This document shows positions 24,880 to 34,221 of a stretch of DNA of 64,000 nucleotides, piece by piece; positions within the stretch are counted from its first letter, which is position 1; each line of letters begins with the position of its first letter. Below the pieces are notes generated by a model. It ran no database searches and was not told the origin of the DNA. It saw nothing but the letters and a program-made list of their open reading frames with translations. Source of the stretch: Schistocephalus solidus. Lineage: Eukaryota; Platyhelminthes; Cestoda; Diphyllobothriidea; Diphyllobothriidae. The position numbers were made by a program, and so were the translations under genes. The DNA lies in assembly GCA_017591395.1 (NCBI GenBank), contig WEDG01003503.1, positions 124,001 through 188,000 of the forward strand, written 5' to 3'.

Positions 24880-25674
24880 AAGTATTTAACCAACTCTTTT
24901 CTATTAAAGAAGGATTGACAGCAAGAAGTGTTAGAGTTTTATATTGGTAATAAAGTGAGACAAGAAAAAAGGTAGTTTCTTACAAAAATTCCAGGAAGTG
25001 CAACTATGATTAAAACCCTACTTTGACCGTAAATCTGCCTAAGCTTAACCTCAGGAATAGGGGGTTCAAGCCCCGTGTCTTGTCGGAAATATTTCTAGAC
25101 AATATCTGTCTGCCAGTAAAAGCGCTTCCTGAGTTTAAAATGAAAATCTATAGGTTAGCATAACCACAATCCACATATCATCCTACGTTTTCGAAGGTGC
25201 GTACGTAGCATTTGAATATAGACGTTAGGCAAATGTAAGTACGTATAGATCATACGCAGCAAAAATAGATCTTGTTCACGCCAGTCCGATACCTCATAGT
25301 CTACGAAAATTATGTACATCCGAACGATTTACGTATACACACAGTAATTTCAATTTACTTGTAAGAGGATTATGGAAACTGTTGTGCACTGCTTTGATCG
25401 GCATTCAAGTAATTGCGACCGTTACTTTAATTGTATTTAGTGAGCTTATCTACCAGAATCCAAAGCAAAGCCGTTAACCCATTTGGCTTCTCATAAATGA
25501 GCTGATTGATAAAATCTAGACTAGTTCCCCATAATTTTTAGATGTTTGATAAGGTGACATCTTCGTAGTAGATGATAATCTGTCTAATAAAGTGAACAGA
25601 AAAATTATTCCGTTTATAATCCCCCAAAGAAGACTAAGAAGAAAAAGACGGTTTTCGTAGACCGTATTGGTGCT
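24880..25674. other. Intergenic, nothing recognised
   Basis: AT-rich, no element identified. Confidence 0.4.
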
Positions 25675-26565
25675 GACGTTTCGGAAAATTCCTCGTTTCC
25701 ATCATCTGTGTGGTGAGGTGGTTTTTCCTGCTTGCCTAGGGTTGTTCTGTTTCAACGCCTGTCGCGTTTTATTCACATTCTTGACGCATGAGCTCCGATT
25801 TACCTGCTGGCTGAGGATTGGCTTTGGTCACATCTGCGCAGATTGGCTTTGGTCCCCCCCGTGACCGACCGTTGGCGCACCTGTGTGACCTCTGTCCCTT
25901 GCACGGTTGTTGTATTGGCTGCGCGGTCTGTGTGCGACCGGGGGCCCTCTCCTCATAACCGAATGAGCTGATCCGCTGTCACTCCCTGTGTGGATCACGT
26001 TCGGCTGTCTGGGCGCGTAGGTGGGTAGATATCTCAACTCGGCTGGGTGACCTCCGGCTGGAACTTTCCCCTGGTGTTAGGGTGACAACTGTTGGAGAAG
26101 CCACGGTTCGTCCCCTAGTACTTTCGGCCCCATCCGGACTGACTACTATCTTGTAAGTATGGCCTGGTGGGCCGGATGCAGATCAACAGTTCTGTTGATT
26201 ATGTCAACTGAGGAACAATGTCAGAGCACCAGTCTGGCCGTCTTTTCTTTGGCTGGAGATCACCCAACCGAGGCGAAACATCTATCCACCTACGCCCGGA
26301 AAGCGAGCGACAGTGGATCAGCCCATCCGGTTATGAGGGGAGGGCTCACGTGCACACAGACCTTGCAGCCGATACGACCACCCTGCAGGAGACGAAAGCC
26401 AAAGGTGGACCACTGAGGAACCAAAGTTAATCCTCAGCCAGCAGGCAAGTCGGAGTTCATGCATCAAGCATGCCTATAAAACGCCACAGGTGGCGAGACA
26501 GAACAACACTTGGCAATCTAGGAACAAACAGCTCACCACATTGATGATTGTAAAGAGAAAGTTTC
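25675..26565 (+). repeat. Fold-back element derived from a PLE 5' region
   Basis: The left part 25675-26045 pairs with the right part 26235-26565. For example, ttacctgctggctgaggatt near 25800 is the complement of aatcctcagccagcaggcaa near 26440, and gcgtaggtgggtagat pairs with atctatccacctacgc. The centre (about 26045-26250) matches 27150-27357, the sequence just upstream of PLE A: tgacctcc.gctgg, gtcagttgt/gacaactgt, cttgt..gtat.gcctggt.ggc.ggatg, and ca.tctgg.c.tct. So it is probably a related PLE 5' end caught in an inverted arrangement. Confidence 0.7.
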
Positions 26566-26681
26566 CAAAACTTTATCACGAATGCAGTACAGTCCATGAA
26601 AGCGCTTCTTTTTTTTCTTCTGCTTCTACTAAGGTATGAGGAATGGATGATGAATTACATAACCGACAAAGACCTACGTAA

Positions 26682-27356
26682 GCGCTATAACGTACTTCGG
26701 ACATATGTACCAGCTAAAAGCACCGACACGTGTTTCGCCGATGTTTTAGCTGCTGCGTGAGACAGCAACGAGGGTAACGGCTCCTCAGTAGGTCCCCCGC
26801 GTTCTCTATGCAGTTTCTGGTATATGGACTCCAGAGAATAATTGGGGAAAATAATTACTGAAATGATTAAGTGCAGGACATGGAGTAAGTTGATCCGGAC
26901 ATCACGTTTTAGGGTCAGACTCGAAATTTCAATGAACATTCGGGTAAAAGACAATGAACCACTGTGGAAAAACCACGTAATGCCCATTCTAAAAACAAGA
27001 AGTACTACAAGTAGTATGAATCTTGTATGGCAGAGACCTTATGCCGTACTTCCGACATAGGTACTAGCGAAAAAGCCTAGACACGTGTTGATGCCTACCG
27101 GAGTTGCTTTCGGCCTTCTGGGCGTGATGACGAAGTTTTCTTCCACGCTGGTCACGTGACCTCCAGCTGGCGCCTCCCTTCTTTTTCTCTGACGTCAGTT
27201 GTCAGCCACGCGTGATTGTGCTCGTCCGTCCCATTGCCCCTGCCCGAACTGACGCGAGCCTTGTGCGTATTGCCTGGTAGGCGGGATGAAAATATATAGC
27301 TCGGTTAATTGCGCCATGGAGGACCAATTTTCGAGCAGCAATCTGGTCATCTACTT
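26682..27356 (-). repeat. Left inverted arm of PLE A with antisense hammerhead unit
   Basis: It is the reverse complement of 30606-31257, with mismatches. Reading the minus strand from 27356 outward there is a PLE leader-like block, then a hammerhead 3' half (aacacgtgtctagg at 27075-27091), a full unit, and a complete hammerhead core at 26711-26801. The two predicted cleavage positions (27080 and 26725) are 355 nt apart, close to the 354 of the tandem array at 29839. Confidence 0.85.
26711..26801 (-). ncRNA. Type I hammerhead ribozyme (antisense copy)
   Basis: On the minus strand the core is CTGAGGA, then stem II GCCG...CGGC, then GAAA, then the palindrome ACACGTGT ending at the predicted cleavage C (complement of 26725). 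The loop of stem II carries a second hairpin (TGCTGTC...CGCAGCA-type). Stem I is weakened because the strand after the cleavage site is GGTG in place of TGGG. All core nucleotides that I can check are present. Confidence 0.65.
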
Positions 27357-27360
27357 GATT

Positions 27361-29437
27361 ATATCTGACGTCCACAATCGTATTCGTCGATTTGAAGCAA
27401 TTATCTCTGACCCTAGGTCCCGGTGCATTTAATCTCTACCTGAAGATATTTTCGAAAATTTACTGCAGCGCATAAATACCACCACCAAGTATGTTCGTAT
27501 GAAGAAGCGAGCCGAGCTTCAAGAGAAGCTCCAAGCTCTTCTCCGTCCAATCAACGACAGTTGTGAACCTTTCGAAAAGGAGTCTCGTCCCCACCGAAAC
27601 AACCCTGCTGTCGAAAGGCAAAAGGTTAAGTCATGCCGATGCTGTGCCTGCAAGCTTCTTAACCGGCCTCGAATCCCTCCTAATAACCTCATCCATCCCT
27701 GAGGACATGCGTGCTGATATACGCAGTTGTGCTACCGGCCTCCTCCGAAGAAGAAAACATCAGAAAACCTTGCTAATGGAAGAAGAAAAGGGATTACGCT
27801 CCCTGAGGTCGGACGACAGTATCGTCGTTGTAGCTGCTGACAAAGGTGGTGCAACCGTCATCAATAAGGCCAATCAAGCCATTCATGACATGGAGGCCTA
27901 CGTCCCCACTGCTGAGGATCCAACGATAAAATAGACTGCATCTGCAAAGAAGAAGGTGAATGAGCTCACTAGACTGAAGCTCATAAGCCCCGTGGACTCT
28001 AAATTTCTAACTCTCAATGATCCACGCATCGCACATGCTTATGTTCTTCCAAAGATTCACAAAGAGGACGCACCATTGAGGATCATAGTGCCACTCATTG
28101 GATCGCCTACTTATAACCTTGCCAAGTGGTTATACAAACGCCTAAAGCACTTAGGTAATGGTTCACAGTACAGCATCAGCAACTTGAATGCTTTTCTTCA
28201 GATAATTCAAGGACTTAATGTAAGTCCTGATGAATGCATTCCATCGTTTGATGTGCTTGCTCTATTTTCCTCAATACCACATAACCTGGCAATTGAGAGT
28301 GTAGCTCGACATCTAGAAGAAACGCCAATATACATTCTAACGCAGCACGTTTTAGACATGCTCGGCTCTGCCTTAAGAATTATTGTCAATTCGATGGTAA
28401 GCATTACCAACAGGTCAAGGGTACTCCAATGGGTTCACCAATATTGGGGCTACTTGCCGAGCTAGTCTTACAACGTCTAGAAGAAGCTGTGGTTCAAAAC
28501 CTCAGGCCAAAAAATGCGGCTTCGCTACGTAAAAGATACCTTCGTGGTCATTAACAACTGCGAAGTGGAACGACTGCATGAAATTATTAGCGGTGTCTTC
28601 CCTGCAATACAATTCACTCGCGAAAGAGCAACAGGCGACATCCTCCCGTTTCTCGACGTCACGGTGCAAAGATTGAGTGATGGCAAGCTCGCAACCAGCG
28701 TTCACAAAAAAGACTCGAATGCCAAAATAATCGTCAATTATGGGAGCAATCATCCTGCTGCCCAAAAACGAAGCTGCCTTCCAGCTCTTTTTCACCACGC
28801 CTTCCAGTTCTGTAACAGCGAGTATCTACTTAAAAAAGAACTTGCACATTTATACCAACTATTCCGATCTAACGGATACCCGATGAGCGTCGTGAAAAAC
28901 TGTCTCCGAAGTCACAGGCAACCACGAAATCAGAGTTCTAATGGAGAAGTAGTACCCAGGAAATTCCATTCATTGCCATTGATGCAGGGCATTTCGGAAA
29001 CTATCACCCGAAAATTAGACCGATTTGGCATCTGCATCACAAACAAGCCAGTGTCTTCCCTGCGGGCAGCACTATCACGTGTAAAAGATCTCGAACTCAA
29101 AGAGAAACAAATCAATATTATTTACCGCATTCTATGTGCGAATTGCTCTTGCGCTAACGTAGGCCATAGACGCCGACGACTCGGGACCCACATAAAAGAA
29201 CACAAACTGGCCATCCACCGACGCGATCCCTTGTCTCTCGTGTTTGCGCACGCCGTTGATTGCGACCACCGCTTCAATTGGGAGGGAACGGAAGTGGTCG
29301 CCATGGCTAGCACCAAACAGGCACGCGAATTCCTCGAAGCTTGGCACTCCGGCACAAACAGTATCAACTGCCATGTCGCCTTCGATGCGAATTACGAAGG
29401 TCTGCGTGCACGGTCCACTGACTTGCACCCACTTTAA
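27361..29437 (+). pseudogene. Penelope-like element A: reverse transcriptase plus GIY-YIG, broken
   Basis: The coding remnant begins in the leader-proximal region (NRIRRFEAI, with a stop at 27430) and shifts frame near 27560 into NLSKRSLVP and VVAADKGGATV. A stop at about 27932 precedes the LPKIHKEDAPLR motif. Motif A is FDVLALFSSIP near 28250. Another shift near 28375 precedes TPMGSP (motif B). Motif C reads YVKD at about 28530 where YVDD is expected, so a catalytic Asp is lost. LPFLDV, the connector and a GIY-YIG domain follow (IIYRILCANCSC, RRLGTHIKEHKLAIHRRD, FLEAWHSGTNSIN), with the second half of GIY-YIG changed to NVG. The frame from 28514 to 29437 (307 codons) is unbroken. The product would copy RNA at nicked target DNA, but this copy is dead by its active site alone. 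Confidence 0.92.
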
Positions 29438-29776
29438 AATCAAAAATTGCTTATCCGTGCCCAGCCGAGTGTAACCTCACTGACTCTGCGTCTCCCGACA
29501 CGTGACTTGCTATCAAAACTCTAGCACCCCTCCCCTTGCATGCGACAGCTATCGTAACAGGATTCACGGCCCCCAATTGCGTCAGTCTGTCGATGTAACC
29601 TCTGTGCCCCTAAACCCTCCAGCTTGGCAATCCTAACTCCCATTTCTCATTTCGTATGACGACGGGTAGGTGTAACCAGTTTGAAAATTTACGAGTAAAC
29701 GTCGATTTTCTGACGAACCTTCTTTCTTCAATTATCCTCTCGGAATGCAAACCATCTCAACAACCTTCAACTATTC

Positions 29777-29779
<3 letters not shown>
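29438..29779 (+). other. 3' flank of PLE A
   Basis: No gene. It leads from the PLE A stop to the (TA)n tract. A polypyrimidine segment lies at 29715-29740. Confidence 0.5.

Positions 29780-29838
<59 letters not shown>
29780..29838. repeat. (TA)n microsatellite
   Basis: Uninterrupted TA repeat directly abutting the first hammerhead unit, which begins ctacttgttt at 29839. Confidence 0.98.
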
Positions 29839-29839
<1 letters not shown>

Positions 29840-30192
29840 TACTTGTTTGTAGAATGGGCATTACGTGGTTATTCCACAGTGGTTGATTGTCTTCGACCCA
29901 AATGTTCATTGAAATTTCGGGTCTGACCATTAAAAGTCATGTCCGAAGCACCTGACTCCATGTCCTGCACTTAATAATTTCAGAAATTATTTCCCCGATT
30001 ATTCTCTGGAGTCCATATACCAGAAACCGCACAGAGAACGCTGGGGGACCCACTGAGGAGCCGAACCCCTCGTTGCTGTGTCACGCAGCAGCAGAAACAT
30101 CGGCGAAACACGTGTCTGGGCTTTTAGCTAGTACCTATGTCGGAAGTACGGTATAACGTCTTTGCCATATAAGATTCATACTACTTGTAGTA
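29839..30192 (+). mobile_element. Retrozyme-like unit 1 (354 bp) with hammerhead ribozyme
   Basis: This is the first of two head-to-tail copies of a 354-bp unit, nearly identical over the shared length. It has no protein-coding capacity. In order it contains a ctacttgtttgtag start, an attccacagtggttgattgtc box, a hammerhead at 30040-30128, then tacctatgtcggaagtacgg and a tactacttgtagta palindrome at the junction with unit 2. Tandem small units with type I hammerheads are the hallmark of animal retrozymes, which make circular RNA of one unit length. The assignment is by structure. Transcription is not shown. Confidence 0.8.
30040..30128 (+). ncRNA. Type I hammerhead ribozyme, complete core
   Basis: The core is CTGAGGA (30053-30059). 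Stem II is GCCG (30060-30063) paired with CGGC (30101-30104). GAAA lies at 30105-30108. Stem III is formed by the loopless palindrome ACACGTGT (30108-30115), and the predicted cleavage is after C30116. Stem I pairs CCCA (30049-30052) with TGGG (30117-30120), then across an internal loop GCT (30040-30042) with AGC (30126-30128). The stem II loop contains a 7-bp hairpin TGCTGTG/CGCAGCA. A loopless palindromic stem III is known from PLE and newt hammerheads, which act as dimers. Tandem units would allow this. Confidence 0.85.
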
Positions 30193-30516
30193 CTACTTGT
30201 TTGTAGAATGGGCATTACGTGGTTATTCCACAGTGGTTGATTGTCTTCGACCCAAATGTTTATTGAAATTTCGGGTCTGACCATTAAAAGTCATGTCCGA
30301 AGCACCTGACTCCATGTCCTGCACTTAATAATTTCAGAAATTATTTCCCCGATTATTCTCTGGAGTCCATATACAAGAAACCGCACAGAGAACGCTGGGG
30401 GACCCACTGAGGAGCCGAACCCCTCGTTGCTGTGTCACGCAGCAGCAGAAACATCGGCGAAACACGTGTCTGTGCTTTTAGCTAGTACCTATGTCGGAAG
30501 TACGGTATAACGTCTT

Positions 30517-30519
<3 letters not shown>
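30193..30519 (+). mobile_element. Retrozyme-like unit 2 (327 bp, 3'-truncated)
   Basis: Second tandem copy, in phase with unit 1. It stops at tctttgcc, where the sequence passes straight into the right-hand (TA)n tract. The last ~27 bp of the unit are missing. Differences from unit 1 are single bases (for example tttattg for ttcattg, and acaagaaacc for accagaaacc). Confidence 0.8.
30394..30482 (+). ncRNA. Type I hammerhead ribozyme, second copy
   Basis: Same core as the copy 354 nt upstream: CTGAGGA at 30407-30413, GCCG/CGGC stem II, GAAA, ACACGTGT, and predicted cleavage after C30470. One stem I pair is lost because the downstream strand reads TGTG in place of TGGG. Cleavage at both sites would release a 354-nt RNA. 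Confidence 0.8.

Positions 30520-30586
<67 letters not shown>
30520..30586. repeat. (TA)n microsatellite
   Basis: Uninterrupted AT repeat on the right side of the tandem hammerhead units, mirroring the tract at 29780-29838. Confidence 0.98.
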
Positions 30587-30587
<1 letters not shown>

Positions 30588-30605
30588 GTCGTCGACCGAG
30601 CCAAA

Positions 30606-31257
30606 AAGTAGATGGCCAGACTGCTGCTCGAAAATTGGTCCTCCCCGGCACAATTAACCGAGCTATATATTTTTATCCGGCCTACCAGGCCATACGCACA
30701 AGGCTCTAGTCAGTTCGGGCAGGGGCAATGGGACGGTCGAGCAAAATCACGCGGGGCTGACAACTGACGTCAGAGAAAAAGAATAGAGGCGCCAGCTGGA
30801 GGTCACGTGACCAGCGTGGAAGAAAACCTCGCCACCACGCCTAGAAGGCCGAAAGCAGCTACCGTGGGCATCAACACGTGTCTGGGCTTTTAGCTAGTAC
30901 CTATGTCGGAAGTACGGCATAAGGTATTTGCCATACAAGATTCATACTTCTTTTTTTTTAGAAAGGGCATTACTTGGTTATTCCGCGGTGGTTCATTGGC
31001 TTCGACCCGAATGTTCATTGAAATTTCGATTCTGACTCTAAAAATTAATGTCCAGATCACCTGACCTACAGTTAATAATTTCAGAAATTATTCGCCAGAT
31101 TATTCTCTGGAGTCCATATACCAAAACTGCATAGAGAACGTGGGGGAACCTACTGAGTAGCCGAAACCCTCTTTGATGTCTCACGCAGCAGCTGAAACCG
31201 GCGAAATATGTATCTGGGCTTTTAACAGAAACATATATCCGAAGCACGTTATAGCGG
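30606..31257 (+). repeat. Right inverted arm of PLE A with hammerhead unit
   Basis: Counterpart of 26682-27356 in opposite orientation. A PLE leader-like block (30606-30870) is joined to a hammerhead 3' half (aacacgtgtctggg at 30873-30886), followed by one full unit. The join point is at the stem III/cleavage region in both arms, so the boundary between leader and unit coincides with the ribozyme. Confidence 0.85.
31130..31222 (+). ncRNA. Hammerhead ribozyme, decayed copy
   Basis: The core reads CTGAGTA (31153-31159), so the invariant G8 is T. Stem II is AGCCG...CGGC, then GAAA, then TATGTATC in place of CACGTGTC. The expected cleavage C is 31214, 332 nt after the C at 30882. The G8 change should abolish activity. 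Confidence 0.6.
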
Positions 31258-31448
31258 TTTTGTCATATAAGATTGATACTACTTGTAGAACTATATGTTT
31301 GTTGAATGGGCATTGCGTAGTTATTTCACAGTGGTTGATTGTCTTCGACCAAATGTTCATTTAAATTTCGGGTCTGACCCTAAAAGGAATCGTCCCGATC
31401 ACCTGACTCCATGTCCTGCACTTAATATTTCCAGAAATTATTCCCCCG
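31258..31448 (+). repeat. Partial hammerhead-family unit without the ribozyme
   Basis: It repeats the first half of the unit (gattgatactacttgtag, gttgattgtcttcgacc, tgactccatgtcctgcactt, cagaaattattcccccgat). It stops before the ribozyme, where it meets a short TA tract. Confidence 0.8.
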
Positions 31449-31449
31449 A

Positions 31450-31479
31450 TGCATATATATATATATATACATATATATT
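31450..31479. repeat. Short (TA)n tract
   Basis: An imperfect TA run lies just upstream of the PLE B coding remnant. Confidence 0.9.
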
Positions 31480-31489
31480 CGGGTGCTAC

Positions 31490-33660
31490 TCCAAGACTGC
31501 CATCTTCGACTGCGCAAATACAATGGGGTATTTAGCCAAGTGGTTACACAGTGCGTTAAACTAATCGGCGAGGACGGAGTCAGGCTGCTGCAGCAGGTGA
31601 TTGATAAACGGGCCAGAAACCTACAAGCAACGAGAGATGCGGAGCTGGCGGATAAGCTTCGAAATATAACCCATTCATCTCAAGAAGAGAACGAAGTTCT
31701 GGTGCACAATATGTCATCGAAACAGTTGTCGCCTGCACAATTTAGGTGCTGAGTCATGAAGCTTGCTTTAACATCGCAGACGCCGATCCGGTCAATCTCG
31801 TGGCCACTGTCGAGTCGATTCTCAAACAAACCGGGGAATCCGACAAAACGAAGCACCTTATTCGGCAGCAGATAACCTCTTTGGTGATGGCGCACAAACC
31901 ACGCGCAATCATTTACAGAGCGAAACAGAGTGCTCTTAAGACACTGAGGGCTGACACCAGCATCGTGATTCTGCCAGCCGACAAAGGATGTTCCACAGTA
32001 GTGTTGAATAAGACCGACTACGTCCAGAAGGCCAACACCTTACTGGAGGACCGACAGGCATACCTGCCGTGTGACGATGAACCGATGAGGAAACTTGTAA
32101 CGGAACTCGACAAGACACTCACCGATAAGAACAAGGCAATTACTAAGTCGGTACGACTGGCCATTAAACCAATAGACGCGAGCGCAGCAAGGTTCTACGG
32201 ACTACCGAAAGTACACAAGGCTGGTATCCCCTCCGGCCAATCGTGTCATTGCGCGTTGCACCAAAATTTCAGCTGGCGAAATGGCTTTTCCAAAATTTGC
32301 GGTTGCTCACCTCAGACGCGACCACGACAGTCTGTTCAGCGAATAATTTCCTGGAGCAGCTCCAAGGAGTGCAAATTACTGCAGGCGAGCTGATGGTGTC
32401 ATTCGATGTCACCTCTCTCTTCACGTCGATCCCACAAGGCCTGGCAATCGAAACGGTCAACGAACTGCTCGAGAGCAAGTACAACGAGACGGACGAGACG
32501 GGGAAACGGAGACATCTCATCCAACTCTTAAAATTCTGCCTGAAGACGTACTTCACTTTCGATGGAACAACGTACGAGCAGGTCAAGGGGACGCCAATGG
32601 GATCGCCCACTCTCGGGCTTCATCGCAGAGGCAGCACCCCAAAAATTAGAGACCCTGGTTTTCACAAATGACAAACTGAAATTCTGGACTCGGTATGTTG
32701 ACGATACCTTTGTCATCATCGAGCGGGAACTGGTCAAGAAATTTCATGACAGCCTGAACCCTGTTTTCCCTGACATCCAGTTTACAATGGAGGTGGAAGT
32801 CAACAACCAGCTGCCATTCCTAGACGTTCTCGTTCATAGAAAACCCAGTGGGGACCTTAAAACGACGGTGTATAGGAAGGCCACCAGTACCCGCCAAATC
32901 CTGAGCTACCATAGCAAACACCCGTTATGCCACAAATGCATTTGTGTTCGAACACTATAAAAGAGGGCTGAAACACACTGCAGCGAGATAGCCGAAAGAT
33001 AGGCAGAACTTCGATACCTCCAACGCCTCTTCTTGGTCAATGGGTATCCCCACAACTTTATCGAACGCAGCAGACAGTGCAGGCAAAACCGAAGGCCAGC
33101 GACCGAACAGCCAAAGATATTGCAAGCGTTACCATACATTGACGGTGTTTCGGAGGCGGTCTCCCGCCTCCTAAGACCGATGGGGATCGGCATTGCCCAC
33201 CGGCCGGAGTCAACCATTCGACATCTGGTTATGAGGCTTAAGGCACCCCTGCCCGAGGTGAAACAACAAACGTCATCTACCAGCTTCAATGCAATTTCTG
33301 CGCAGTCAACTACATTGGAGAGACTGGTAAACGGCTACAACCCGAGTCGGAGAACACATGAGGGCAATAAGAAGAATGGACCCATTGTCTTTGGTGGGGG
33401 AACACTGCGCAGACTCCGGACACACGTTCGCCTTCCAGAATGCCGAAATTCTGGGTCGGGGAAGTGACTGCGTGGCAAGGGAAAAAATCGAGGCCTGGCA
33501 CACGGGAAAAACCTCCATTAATCGTTGTGTGACGCTTCCTACGGCCTACCAATCCCTCCGGCGCAGCTCAATGATCAAAAGAGCCAACGTGAACATGGGC
33601 CTAACGTGCATCCGAACATCGGTTAGTCCATGGTGGACACGCACGCAATCGTAACACAAC
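31490..33660 (+). pseudogene. Penelope-like element B: reverse transcriptase plus GIY-YIG, frameshifted
   Basis: Motifs occur in order across several frames: NMSSKQLSPAQF (31710), VILPADKGCSTVV (31970), FYGLPKVHKAG (32200), FDVTSLFTSIP (motif A, 32405), KGTPMGSP (motif B, 32585), RYVDDTFVII (motif C, 32690, both catalytic Asp present), LPFLDV (32815). Then come the connector GIGIAHRPESTIRHLVM (33185) and a GIY-YIG domain with HMRAIRRMDPLSLVGEHCADSGHTF and IEAWHTGKTSINR (33500). Frameshifts lie near 31745, 32240, 32620 and 33350, with a stop at 32958. The active-site residues survive but the reading frame does not. Closest in sequence to PLE C. Confidence 0.92.
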
Positions 33661-34118
33661 CCAGACCCGACGAAGGAACAGTTATCGCCTGGGCCAGCTC
33701 AACCACTTATCAGGCAGGTGCGAATACACTCGGAGGTTATATCGCAACCAAGATTAACAGCCTGGGACGGCAGCTTCGGTCGATGGGGGGACTGACGACT
33801 ACTGCCAACGTTCGAACGCCAGCCCCCGACTAGATAGAGAATAAGCCATCACCTGCCCTACCCCCATCCACCACGGACCCGGTGTACAGGCAAAGGATGA
33901 TCGCCAAGTGTGAAACACCGCCCTCTTCATCAAGCAACATGATAACTGAGGATCTCCATCCCCAACCCGGCCCCTCCTCCACGCAAATTCAAAAACCTTA
34001 GGAATCCCGTATTACCCGTAATGTTACCACCTATAAATAATGTGAGCCACGGTACAATACTTACCTCCAACGATGAAATCCTGTTTTATTTTTAAACGTC
34101 AGGACAATATAACAATGG
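33661..34118 (+). other. 3' region of PLE B
   Basis: No long frame. It ends with cgatgaaatcctgttttatttttaaacgtcaggacaata shortly before (TA)n. The aaacgtcaggacaata end is shared with the sequence 3' of PLE C. The upstream hammerhead-like part is too altered here (taaac for gaaac) to call a ribozyme. Confidence 0.6.

Positions 34119-34210
<92 letters not shown>
34119..34210. repeat. (TA)n microsatellite between PLE B and PLE C
   Basis: Uninterrupted TA run of about 46 units. The PLE C start codon candidate lies 11 bp after it. Confidence 0.98.
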
Positions 34211-34214
<4 letters not shown>

Positions 34215-34221
34215 CCTGGAG

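Noticed and set aside
29656..29886. Frame with a (YI)n stretch
   Set aside because: It is a translation of the (TA)n tract.
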